From Melanocharis versteri (Eukaryota > Chordata > Aves > Passeriformes > Melanocharitidae): DNA of 64,000 bases. The notes under the pieces are model-generated. The model searched no databases. It was not told the origin of the DNA and saw only the letters and a list, made by a program, of their open reading frames with translations. Both the position numbers and the translations under genes were made by a program. The stretch covers positions 310,001-374,000 of the forward strand of contig VZTG01006403.1 in the NCBI GenBank assembly GCA_013397845.1, given 5' to 3'. Of the stretch, positions 1-10,448 are shown in pieces (the first letter of the stretch is position 1; each line of letters begins with the position of its first letter).

Positions 1-3000
1 TTCAGACATAGCTGGGCAGTAGCAGTTAGAAAATGGCTGGGCCTGCAAAATGCTATGTGAGGTTTAAAATACTGAGATTCCAGAATAGTAAAACATGGGG
101 TTTTTTTGAGGGGATTATCTTAAGTACTCCTCTTGTGTTTCCTCATGAGCTCCATGGTGTCTGATGGAGGGGAAGGTTTGGTAACAGCCTGTGTGAGACC
201 ATGAATAGGACATGATCAGTTCTTACTGATGACAGGAAGAATGAATCTTTGGACCCCCTGAATTTCTGCACCCGAAGATGGGAGTACCTGCTTTACCTGA
301 AGGAAAGGCATTGCTCTTGGAAATTTGCTGACAATTTACTGTATTCTCTGTTACCAATGGTAATCTGGAAAGTTAAAATTATTACCTTTAATGTACACAT
401 GGCAAAAATTTGTTTATTTTATCTTAAAGGAAGTTAACTGGTCCCTTAATGAGAAACAGCTCAAATGTTGTTTGGCTCCAGTTCAGCAGAAGGATTGGGC
501 ACTTTAACAAGCACGTAGTTCTCCATGCTTTGTAGAGTTGTGCAAACGGATGCTGTCCTGAATAGTCCAGTTTAAGGTATTGTTAACAAGTATCACCATG
601 GTGTAAAAAAAATCAAGTCTTTGAAGTCTGCTTCACACCACAACAGAGCCTAATTTTATCAAGTTCAATATATAATGCAACTTATAGATTTCCTTTGGTC
701 TTTGCTTGTAATTTTTATTTTAAAAATGCCTAATTTCTGATATGGCATTGCTCTGATTAGTTGCTACTTACTGTACGTTGCTCATTAAAATATCTGATTA
801 AGAAAGGGGTAGAATTGAACAAAATATCTTTATGAAGAATACTGAAACCTGTTTTTCTGTCAAGAGCAATGTAAGAACTATTTCCCATGACTTGCGTTCT
901 TGGCTTACAAGGTGGAATGAAGAAAATGAAATCAAACAAGAAGCTGTGCATTGTAAGGACCATCTTGTGAATATGAAAAGTGATTTGAGAAGAAAATGTA
1001 CATCACGATAAATATATATTCGAACATTTAAGGAAAGGGATGGAAGGAAGAAAAGAGAAAGCAGACTTTTTTCCCCACTTCTTATCTCATTTTCCTTCAA
1101 CTGAAGAATGCAGCCATATGAATGGGAGGAGGAGAAGGAATTGGACTTGGAATCTCAGGAAAGGCTGCTCCATGGAAACTGTTTGGAAACAATGGGTTTC
1201 CAGGCAGTACTGGAGGAAGCAAAGAAGCAATAGTGGTTGATGTGAGCAAACCCTAATTTTATCTTTGCCATGTGGGTTTTTCCCGTGAGGAATGGATTGC
1301 ATGTTTCAAGATGGTGCTCTTCATAGACAGTGAACCTCTTTGTATGAAAAAAAGTAGGGAGCACAGGAAGGAAGACAAGGTGTATCCTAAAGCAAGCCCT
1401 TAGCTGTTGCTTGCTAAGGAGTTTCTTAGATTGGATAGTATTACTAAAGCCCAAAGGTTCTGACATTTGATCTGTGCACCAAATAAACCCCATTTCTAGT
1501 AAGTCTTTCCACTTAGCCTTTCGCTCTTGAAAGACCTCTTTTTCATGGGTCAGGAAGTGAATGTAGCTTCATTCCCTGCTTCCCTTCAGAAAAGCCATTT
1601 GGACCAGAAGCTTTGAAGACTTGATGGCAGACCAAAATAAGCACTCCCTTTGAAAGCATTAAATTTATGTTAATAGTGGGCTGCTATCCCTGTTGTCTGG
1701 GTCAGCCTGGCTGGCAGCCCACCTTCCCCTGGGAAGCTCCGAAACTGCTCTCTGGCCTGGGGGTGGTGGCAGGACTGCATGTCTTTGGTGTAGGAAGAGG
1801 AACACAGGCTCTGGCATCTCTTTCCTGCTTAGCATTACCTGTTAGCCACAGCTTCAGCTGGGCCTGAAGTCTCTTTAGAATATCCTTTGCAAGTGATGTG
1901 GATGAGAAAACAAATTTCGAGAATATGCCACGGCTGTATGACTTTATCAACCTGAAGAACCTCATGCACATGTTTTATGGGAAGGTACAAGCCTGAACAT
2001 CTGAGAACTGTGTGATCTGTTAACTTCTTTGCTGTTTTATACTGTTAAAAAAAGAAAAACCTAAACCAGCATAAATAAAAACAAAGTTTACATATCTCAA
2101 CAGCAGCTAAAAATGTACCGTGGATTCATATCTCTTGTAGTAATCCTAGTATTGCAGGGCTGAAAAAAAAAAGAAAAAAAAAAGAATTATTAAGGTCATA
2201 AACATCAAATGAAAATCTATATAAATGTGGCAAGTAAACATAAACAGCTAATTAATCAATAGTTATAACTTTTTATTGGAAAGATCTGTGAATAGCAGTG
2301 TGGTTGTTTGATTTTTTTTTTTTTAATAAAAGGACAAAGATCTGTGTTGTGAATTTCACTTTTGCAATATCTTCTTGACAGGTCAGGGTCTGAAAACAAG
2401 GACAACTTGATAAACCATTGCAACTTGCTCTTTAAATTTTGACAGGAGCTGGTTTCACGCTCTTACTGCTTTTTTACACACAAATTAGAAAGAAACTGAA
2501 GTCTGGAAAGGATAGATAACATCTGTATCTAACTACTTTCGAGATTTTGATGTGTAGTATCACAAAACATGTTTCATTGACAGTTAAATAGTTCTCTTAA
2601 ATTCTCTTCCAGTGTGTATCTGTATTATTTTAAATGGAAAAACGACAGTAACAAATGCAGCAGGTTGTACTGTAATGTTATCTAAATGTTCATCTGGTAG
2701 ATACCTTACACATTCTGTGTTGTGAAATTACTCACAGTGAGAAACTAAAACATGCAATATCTTGGGATGGAGAAGAGAGCCATTGATGTATGCTTAAGAA
2801 GTTATTAAAACATTTTTGAGTGAAAGATTGGAAGCCAAAACTAAAAAATGCCCTATTTTTGTGACTGGAATTCTGTATCTGACATGGAACTTATTTATAC
2901 AACCTGGGAAAATGAAGTGTAAGCTATTAAACAAGTGATATAAATGTTTCTAGATAAATAAGACTATTGAAAAAAGAATTTGAAATGGTATTCATTACTC

Positions 3001-3194
3001 CTGTGGGGAAATGTATTTTGTGCTTAAAGCAGGGAAAAAAAAAAAAACCAAGCAAAACCAAGTTTAGCTGGTGATCTCTTGACTTTTTCCAATAAATGTT
3101 TATTCAGACCTTAACCTGAAACAGTATATGGACCAAGAATGAGATATTGTTCCGAGATTGAAGTGTATTAACTCTGTGTTCTTAAACTCTGAAG
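1..3194 (+). other. GMDS: GMDS intron, 3' part (upstream of the exon)
   Basis: This is the end of the intron that precedes the recognised GMDS exon, read in the gene's direction. It is AT-rich, with short A-runs near 2160-2185 and 3037-3049, and I see no recognisable repeat family. The residues that should precede the exon (the glycine-rich nucleotide-binding start of the enzyme and its RRSSSFNTGR-type segment) are absent, so earlier exons lie outside the window. Positions 1640-1870 are richer in G+C than the surroundings but show no recognisable gene. An open interval at 1879-1984 flanked by AG and GT is discussed among the findings and is not called an exon. Confidence 0.85.
3181..3194 (+). 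promoter_or_regulatory. GMDS: Splice acceptor of the GMDS exon (weak)
   Basis: The exon is entered after the AG at 3193-3194, the only AG that gives the right reading frame. The last intron bases are AAG rather than the preferred CAG or TAG. The pyrimidine tract is short and interrupted by purines. A branch-point-like TATTAAC lies about 25 bases upstream, near 3167-3173. By sequence this acceptor looks weaker than average. Confidence 0.85.
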
Positions 3195-3304
3195 ACATGA
3201 AGCTGCACTATGGGGATCTCACAGACAGCACCTGCCTGGTGAAGATCATTAATGAAGTCAAACCCTCTGAGATTTACAACCTGGGAGCTCAGAGCCATGT
3301 TAAG
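3195..3304 (+). CDS. GMDS: GDP-mannose 4,6-dehydratase, internal exon
   Basis: GMDS is a cytosolic NADP-dependent enzyme of the extended short-chain dehydrogenase family. It converts GDP-mannose to GDP-4-keto-6-deoxymannose, the first committed step of de novo GDP-fucose synthesis. The exon opens with the last two bases of a split codon (AC, so Asn or Asp), followed by 36 codons from Met at 3197 to Lys at 3302-3304. Recognisable segments are MKLHYGDLTDS, CLVKIINEVKP and EIYNLGAQSHVK. These correspond to roughly residues 79-115 of the human enzyme as I recall it, with one apparent change (Ser for Thr after KP). GDLTDS and the NLGAQSHV loop lie in the Rossmann-fold part that holds NADP. The catalytic Thr/Glu and Tyr-x-x-x-Lys residues belong to later exons not present here. 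The exon is 110 bases, not a multiple of three, so skipping it would shift the frame. No stop or frameshift is seen, which argues for the functional gene rather than a pseudogene. Confidence 0.97.
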
Positions 3305-3310
3305 GTGAGT
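3305..3310 (+). promoter_or_regulatory. GMDS: Splice donor of the GMDS exon
   Basis: The exon ends AAG and is followed by GTGAGT, a near-ideal vertebrate donor. The cut falls exactly on a codon boundary after the lysine codon, so the next exon should begin in phase 0. Confidence 0.95.
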
Positions 3311-4840
3311 AACCTCTAGCACTGAGAGTGAGTGGGTGCTGGTGGTGTTGGTATACTAACTTGATTATATTAGACTGAAGCATTTACAGCCATTTTAACA
3401 ACAGTTAGCTTCATCAGGTAAACACTGCCTTCAGTCAAGATAATCATGTTTGCTGTGGTGCTAAATTACTGCATGAATTTGCTACTCAATATATACATTA
3501 AGATGTCAGAATAAGAGAGGTTAAATTGTCATTGTCAACAAAATCCGCATGTTTAAAAATCTGATTTTTCTGCCATGTGAAATAACTTTTGCTGTAGACT
3601 TTGCTGCTGGTCAGTCCTAGCTGAGAAATTATGCAGTGTTCTTAGGCCAAGCAGTACTTAAAACAACATTATTTGGTTTGTTTAAAATCAATACATATAT
3701 CAGAATGCATCACTTCTAGAAAGGCTTCGCCTATACCAGTCTTCATGCAGGTGATGCTCTTTGAGATATTGACCTACAAACAGAGAAAACAGCTCTGCTA
3801 CTTCTTGCAGTATTACAACACTTTTGGGGTTTCGGTTGCAAAAAATCAAGTTAGAGAAACTGGAATAAAAAAGGGCTCATTAAAAACTAGAAATTTGACC
3901 CTGGCAAGTACTGCTGCATCAGAAGGATAGCAAATGACTAGCAGAGGCAATAACTTTGTGGTTTATATTTATTAAGCTATGTTGCTGTAAAAGCTCAGTT
4001 TACTAACAAGAGACCACTATCTACTTGCAAAATCCTCATTCATACTTCATGATTACAAACTGAAACAGATGTCCAGGTGGCAAATTGTCATTAAAATAAA
4101 TTGTGCGTCAGTCACATGTCCTGTCCTTATTGTGCGCAATGTGTAAGCATTCCAAAGTTATAATATTCCCTGGCTTCTCTTGAGGTGAGAAGTGAAGGAG
4201 TATTTAAGCCTCATGAAAATCAGTTTGGCTTTAGTTTTCTAAAGTAAACCTTCCCACAAAAAGCAGTGTGTTGTTCCTATCACGTTGTAAGCCTTGAAGC
4301 GCAGCAAGAGGAAATCACATTGAAGGACTGCAGTAATTGACAACACACACAGCAGAATACAGACATGAAATGAAAATAATTTTGCTTTTAATTTGCTTGC
4401 ATGATTGAATTATCTGTGTTAAACATGGGTCTGGTTTATTAGCTCAGGTACAGCAGTATAACAACAGGGCTATATGAGTCCAAGGGCAGAAGATGGTTCA
4501 GAAGATAACTGAACTGCTGCTTTGCAGAGTGGAATCTGAGCCAGCAAACTATGCTGGGTATTTGCAGTCCACAGCTAGGTGTCCCAGCATCCCTTTTCTT
4601 GTACTGGTTCGCTGTATAGCAATCTCTGTGGAAATTACCTGTCCCACTTAATATGGGACTAGAATGTTAGTACCATGCTATCATCATCTACCTCCATATG
4701 CCTGCTGCAGCTGCCAACAGCTTGGTCACAGCACTGGGAGGGCACAAAGCGGTAATAGTGGTGCTCATGCTGCTGCTATAGATTCCTGGATGATTCTGCC
4801 ATGGGTTACGGGAAGGATTATTCCTCAAATGTCTCACTCT
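3311..4840 (+). other. GMDS intron stretch before the SINE
   Basis: This is AT-rich intronic sequence starting just past the donor. I see no exon, RNA gene or recognisable repeat in it. The 85-codon frame at 3673-3930 and the 60-codon frame at 4664-4846 have no recognisable motif; the second runs into the SINE and is taken as chance. Confidence 0.8.
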
Positions 4841-4981
4841 GCGTGATTAGCTCAGTTGGTTACAGCATGGGGCTAATCATGCCAAGGTTGTGGGTTTGAT
4901 TCTCATATGGGCCATTCACATAAGAGTTGGGCTTGATGATCCTTCTAGGTCCCTTCCAGCTCAGACTATTCTGCGATTCTG
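4841..4981 (+). mobile_element. tRNA-Ile-derived SINE with CR1 tail (TguSINE1-like)
   Basis: The first 74 bases (4841-4914) read as a decayed tRNA-Ile. They contain a box A (TAGCTCAGTTGG at 4848-4859), an anticodon loop CTAATCA with AAT in the anticodon position, and a B box GGTTTGATTCT near 4893-4903 that differs from the consensus at CpG-type positions. The head ends GGGCCA. The remaining ~67 bases resemble a CR1-X-type 3' end: a GAGTTGGGCTTGATGATCC-like segment, then TCCCTTCCAGCTCAG, ending in ATTCTGCGATTCTG, the tandem octamer CR1 reverse transcriptase recognises. The element is in the same direction as GMDS. No clear target-site duplication is seen, as is usual for CR1-mobilised copies. 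The family name is from memory of passerine repeats; the structure is visible directly. Confidence 0.88.
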
Positions 4982-6795
4982 AGCCAATGCAGATCTGGCA
5001 CTGAGGCTTGGCTTTCGGAAATCTAATGTGTGCTGGAGCACAATGAAAATGGCTCTGTTAGAAGCTGGCCTGGATGCAGCAGGCTGATACTTAGGCAATG
5101 TTAGCAGTCCTACTGGAAGTCTAGATGAACGTCTTCAAGGTGTGTTTGCTTCCCAGCATCTCCAGTAGTACTTCTGTTGTTGCAGTTGAGGAGAGAAGGT
5201 AGGCACCCCGAGTCTGTTGACTGAGGTGGTCGGGGGACTTGACTTGTGTTATTGGTGGGACTTAAAAACAGTCCGACAGGGTTTAGCATTTTGAAACAAT
5301 TCCCAGTGCTGAAAGAGGGAGTAGAACTTGGCCATCTGTTCAGGTGAACGTCTTCACCAGAGACCTAAACAGCTGTTAGCATTAAACTGTGGTTATATAA
5401 ACTTACTGGGTTTGCTTGTGTGCATAATGTTTGGGGAAGCAGGGAAAAGAACTTCTAATCTTAGCTTGCTTCACATTCTGGTCACTTTGAACCGGTGACG
5501 TCTTCAGGATTTTTTTGGTGGTGTTTGTATTGGCTTGTGTTTATGCAGAATAAAGTTTTCTATCACTCTCACTTCCAGTTAGTTTATGTGAGCCATGCTG
5601 AAATGAAGGAAAATAAAATCATAGGAAGTTGGTCTGGTTTCCTGTAGGAAGCCAATGAAGATGAAATTGGTTCTTGGAATGAACCCACAGTAGTCTGGGA
5701 AATACTGTCAGAGAAGACATTTTTCTGAATCATAAATAGTGAGGACTGTGACTCATAAAGTAGGTCACTGAGAGGCTGATCTGATCTTGTACATGGGAGA
5801 AAGTGAGAGAAGACTGAAACTTGTTCCTTATTAAAAACAGTAAACTTAACAGAATGATATCATCAGTAGGAACAAATTATCCAGTGTGCATTCCTGTCTG
5901 TTTTGGTGAGAAACAGGGATTAGCTCTCTGCACCGTGGTTCCACCATGGCATGTTCAGAAAACAGTAGGACATTCACTTCATGGTTACTAAATAAACAGT
6001 TCAGCCTCATTTTCTCTATCCAGTCTTTATATGTCCTCCTGCTTTGAATTTTATTCCTTTGGGAGTCTGGTGAACTGACCATGTTTTGTTTTTAATTTAA
6101 TTTGGTTTTATGGGAGTTTACAGTATATTGATTCTAAATAATTATTTATTGTTGTGTATAGTAACATGCAGATGGCTTAATCCAAATGCTGTTATCCATA
6201 ACTCTATATTCATATTCCTCTGTTGAATGTCTTCAAAATCAATTATCCAAATGTAGGTTGTCTAAAATAATGTAAATGTCTCTTCTTGGACAGTCTTTCA
6301 GAGCAGGCACACACATAGATATAAAGTTGTAGCTATTTTTTCTTGAAGGACAGATGATCACATCAGTATTTGACTGCACTGTAAAATTTTGTGATTTTGT
6401 TTGTTTGCCTTGAGTTGTATTGAACTGGTCAAGCTGGCAAATATTTTTTGACGAATTTCTGTATCCAAAAGGCAGTGTAACCTCAGTAAAAGATATCTTG
6501 CTTTTAGCCCTCGAAACTTTTTCAATGTATCTGAGCAGTTAAAAGTGGGCTGGTTTTATGGCTATTGCAGTCCTAGCAGTCATGTATTAAATAGCCTGGT
6601 CCAATTTAGCTGTAGTGCATAGGTCTTCAGAGCCCAGGGAGGGAAATCCCAATTTATGCAAAATCCTGTCCTCACCCATGTCTCTTACTGCATCCTGAAG
6701 TTGTAGTTGCATGCTGGTGGGTGGGAAAGTGCGATGTCTACGGAGAGGGGAAACTTGAAGTACACAAGAAAAAGTTTACATCATATCATTTTGAC
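4982..6795 (+). other. GMDS intron stretch between SINE and CR1
   Basis: Unique-looking intronic sequence. No exon, RNA gene, tandem repeat or transposon signature was recognised. The minus-strand frame at 5846-6082 (78 codons) has no identifiable motif. Confidence 0.75.
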
Positions 6796-7545
6796 AGAGT
6801 TGTGGAATGGTTGAAGGTTGGAAGGGACCTCTGAAAACTGTCTAATCCAACCCCATTGCTCAAAGTGGATTCATCTAGAGGGGGTTACAAAAAACTTCGT
6901 CCAGTCCAGTGTTAAGTAGGATGGAGACCTCACAACCTCCCTGAGCAATCTCTTTCCTCACCTGTGCAGTTCCTTCATTCTTACAGTAAAAAACCAGCAC
7001 ACACCACTACAATTTTTTTCAAATTTTTAAATGGCACAGTTCCTGTACTCCGATTTCTGACCATTGCCTCACTTCCTGTCACTGTATACCACTGAGAAGA
7101 GTTTGTCGCAGTCATCCTTTCCCATCCGATTCATCAGGTGACACATCAGGGAGATCACCCTCTGAGCCTTCTTCAGGCTAAACAACCCCAGCTCTTTCAA
7201 CTTCTCCTCATATGACAGATGTTCCAGTCCTTCAGCTTTTTTGTGGACTAAGACTACCCTGACCAGTTCTTGCTTGACTAAGAATTGTCTGTTCATAGCA
7301 TTTCCCCTTCTGAGCTGTTCAGTCACCCGTGTCAGGTTATCAACACTCTCCAGAAGCCTTCTGGCTTGCGCCTCCTGTGTTGTCCCCATAACAGATATCA
7401 GGATGGTGAAATTCACCCATGGGGACCAGGATATACGAGTATGAGCTTTCTTAGATTACTTGAAGAAAGCCTTATCTACTGCTATGTCACACTGTAAAGC
7501 CTGTTTGCATCCCCAGACTCCTCGTGGTCTGAGGAATATGAACCA
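6796..7545 (-). mobile_element. CR1 LINE fragment, internally deleted
   Basis: Read on the minus strand, the 3' end of the element lies at 6796, where the bases resemble the reverse of the CR1 terminal octamers followed by the GGTTGGAAGGGACCT-type segment. Moving right (5'-ward in the element), 7050-7250 matches the CR1 3' untranslated region, including the reverse of GGTTGTTTAGCCTGAAG and of ATATGAGGAGAAG. From about 7290 to 7545 the sequence resembles the ORF2 endonuclease instead. The reverse transcriptase region between these parts is missing, so the copy is internally deleted as well as 5'-truncated. Substitutions and indels are many, so it is old. The 115-codon minus-strand frame at 7069-7416 is a chimera of these two parts and is not a host gene. 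The 5' limit is uncertain by some tens of bases. Confidence 0.85.
7290..7545 (-). pseudogene. CR1 ORF2 endonuclease-domain remnant
   Basis: On the minus strand, near 7385-7432, one frame reads VPMGEFHHPDICYGDNTGG. This is a decayed form of the CR1 endonuclease motif MGDFNHPDICW, where GDFN belongs to the endonuclease/exonuclease/phosphatase fold. Downstream, in another frame, come RRLLESVDN and EQLRRGNAM, matching the usual RRFLECVDDN and EEPTRRGAM. Upstream, around 7455-7475, lies DKAFFK followed by a stop, matching a DEALYRQ-type segment, and the reverse of FLRPRG near 7525-7540 recalls YYRPPDQ. At least two frame changes and an in-frame stop show it is dead. The comparison with the CR1 protein is from memory of the family. 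Confidence 0.75.
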
Positions 7546-10433
7546 TATAGGAAGCAGGTCATCTTTTTCATTTCCTATCACAGTCTTTTATGGGATGCTT
7601 CTTCCTGCAGTTGTAATTGTGGTTGTGATAATTGCTGGGGGGAGATGGTGCTGTGCAACTTTATAGTGAAGAAGGCAGTGTTGGGGACATGGCATGGAAG
7701 CTGGCATTCTCCTGTTTAGTACACAAGTGAATCTGATAATTAAAAATATCTGTTGCTCACTTTCTCCTGCAGGTTTCATCAGTGATGTTGTAAGGGCAGT
7801 ACCCTTCCCCCATCACTTTTCTATCCACGCAGTTAGTACAGCTGAAAATCATCTGTGACAAAGTCTGTGTAGGAGAGGATGGTGTCACTCTGAGGCAGTC
7901 CCACGTGAAGAAGGCACTTTCACTGCACATGTACAGTGAGTGCTTAGCTATGGGGAGAGTCAAGGCGCTAAATTACTTAGCATGGAACTGAGTACTGAAG
8001 TCTCCTGATTGCGGAGTTCTGGGATCCCCATGCTGTTCAATAGCCGGGTTTGGAATGTGCCCTCCTTACAGAAGAGTGCCCTATTAAAGCTCCTCATGTT
8101 GTAAACTCTTCAATTTGGTTTTCCTTAGCTTTAGGTATCTCAGTAACACTGAAGCAAAAGAGCTTTTTCCGATTGCTGTCATTGTCTATTTGATGGATTC
8201 ATTCTGAAAATAATTCTTTTGCACTGGAGATGTGTTTTGGTAATGTGGTCCGTATGTTAAACAGACATCCTCCCCTCTAATCTGTTGGGTGGATTTTTTT
8301 ATTTTTTTTATCACATATAAATATCATTAACAAGTAAATCTTAATGATGCTACTTCTGTTTTTATGTGCTAACTGTACGTACACAGTTTGGTTCTGATCC
8401 TGCAGTGCTTTCTCATGGCAAAAAATGGTGTTTGTTGTTGTTGGACATTTGGACTTTTAAAATTTTTCTTTTTTTTATTATCTAATATAATCTTGCTTAT
8501 ATGAAACTGTAGGCTAAATAATTCAAGGAATTAATTGTAAGGCTTTGCCAGTATTGCATTGGTAGCAAGGCTTATAATTGTTCATTACAGCTTGCATAAT
8601 TAATGGTTTATGTACTGTACCTTGTGGTTCTTATCATTTCGTATGCTGTTATATTATTGCATGGGTTTTAAGTGTCTTATGAATGTCACAGAAGCTCACA
8701 GTTTCCGAGAAAATGAATGGATTTTTTGTATGTTTTACAGAACAAAATTTTGGCTGTTCAGTGTAACAAGATCTATTCTAGTTAATTTTAAAGAATATTA
8801 GCAATACTCTGTAGAGATGTAGTACAACTTATTCACGGGAAAAAACACACCTAACAGACTTTAATTTTATGTCATTAGAGAATTTTACGGCTATGCTTTA
8901 CAGAATATTATATTGTCTCAATATGATATCAAATTGCTTCTAATTTAGCATGTATGGCTGTTCAAGTTGTTAGCCAAAAGTTGAGTTTCCAAACCCGATT
9001 TATGCTATCAGGCTATAAACATAGAGCTTACTGCCCTAAGGTACCTCTGATTAACGTAGGGCCCCTGCGTGGGCCGGTGGTACCACGTTCTGTGGCATGC
9101 TGGGGTACCTGTCTGTCCCCTGACATCTGTTTACTGGTGGTGGCAGCTCGTAACACCAGCCTTGGGAGCACAACCTCGCTGGAAAATTGTTATGCTAGCC
9201 AGCAAGTACTGTACTTGCACAGGGCTTTAGCTGATGGGGTCCTGGTCCTTAGCCAGGATAATTAGGCTCTCTGCTCTAAATACAAAGGAATAAAAACTAG
9301 CTGGGCTACGTTCTATCCTGCAGAGTGTTTTAGTGCTTTTGCTCATGCTGGTATTACCCAGGGTATGATCTTGTAAGGTGCTGAATTGTCTTAATTTAGT
9401 TCAGTGCACCCTTTAAACTGCTATAACTTCAGACTGTTGCAGTTGTTTGGATGCTTTCCTGGGTTTTGTGCAGGATGCTGTGTCCTTGTGGGATGGAGTG
9501 CACCAGAGGGCAGAGTAAGCCTCTCAAGTGATTCTTTCAGACGCTTATATGTGTTGTTCTGCTGTGTGTACCTTAAACTCTTTAAGTAATCTAATTCCTT
9601 TTGAGTGGTCAGGTTTTAGGAAGCTTTACACTTGAAATATTTTTGGCAATGTTTTTAGTGTAATATGTGCAGTACCTGTTCAAACAGATTGTGTGGCCTG
9701 GAAGGAAAGGTAATTCCAGTAATAGTTAGCAATTGGAATTATATATGTCTCTTCACTTGGTCCACTAAATATTTATGGTAACTTTATACAATCTGGTAAT
9801 TGCAGCTTGTATTGTCAGACTAAATAGATTTAAAACCAAGTGTTAGTAAAGAACTTAGTGCAACTATTAATTTTATTAAACAGATTAACTTTAATAGTTA
9901 ACTATACGTATTATGGCTGCAAATGTTATGAATACATAAAAAGAACAATGGAATAATGCACTCGGTGGTACTAGTATTCATTAGCAAATACAAGCATTAA
10001 CAAATTACTCCCCAAACCAAGTACTATTTATGTTAATACCAATTGTAAAATTAAGGCATTATGTTTATGAGTGTATTTTAATACTACAGGAGAGCTCTCA
10101 TGACTACTGCAGCAGGCTGGTATTGCCTCTGTGTCCTCCTATTCCACATCTCTCATTTTCTCCATACCTGCACCCCTCCCTACAACAACAGAGCCCCTCC
10201 TTTTCTCCCTACTCTTGCTCTGAGCTAAGGTGTTCTTTCCCTCTCTGTAGAAAAATACACAAGAGTTCATATGCTTTTTGGATCACAGTGACATTATTTA
10301 TAATTCCTGTGAAAAGCTTGCACTTTTTTAGTCTTTCGTTTTGCTGTTTTGTCTTATGAATCGTTTCCAGGGTAAACGCTGAAGCACATTCCTACAAATA
10401 TGTTACTTAAGTGTATTGGGAAAGCAACCATGT

Positions 10434-10448
10434 AAAAAAAAAAAAAAA
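10434..10448 (+). repeat. A15 homopolymer
   Basis: An uninterrupted run of 15 A. No retrogene or SINE body is recognisable directly upstream. Confidence 0.9.

Noticed and set aside
1879..1984. An additional GMDS exon just upstream
   Set aside because: Its phase does not fit the exon at 3195 and its translation does not resemble the GMDS residues expected before that exon.
4841..4914. A functional tRNA-Ile gene
   Set aside because: The B box is mutated, acceptor-stem pairing is poor, and the sequence continues directly into a CR1 tail, so it is a SINE head and not a working tRNA gene.
7069..7416. A 115-codon host protein on the minus strand
   Set aside because: Its two halves match CR1 3'UTR and a decayed CR1 endonuclease region, so the frame is a by-product of the transposon.
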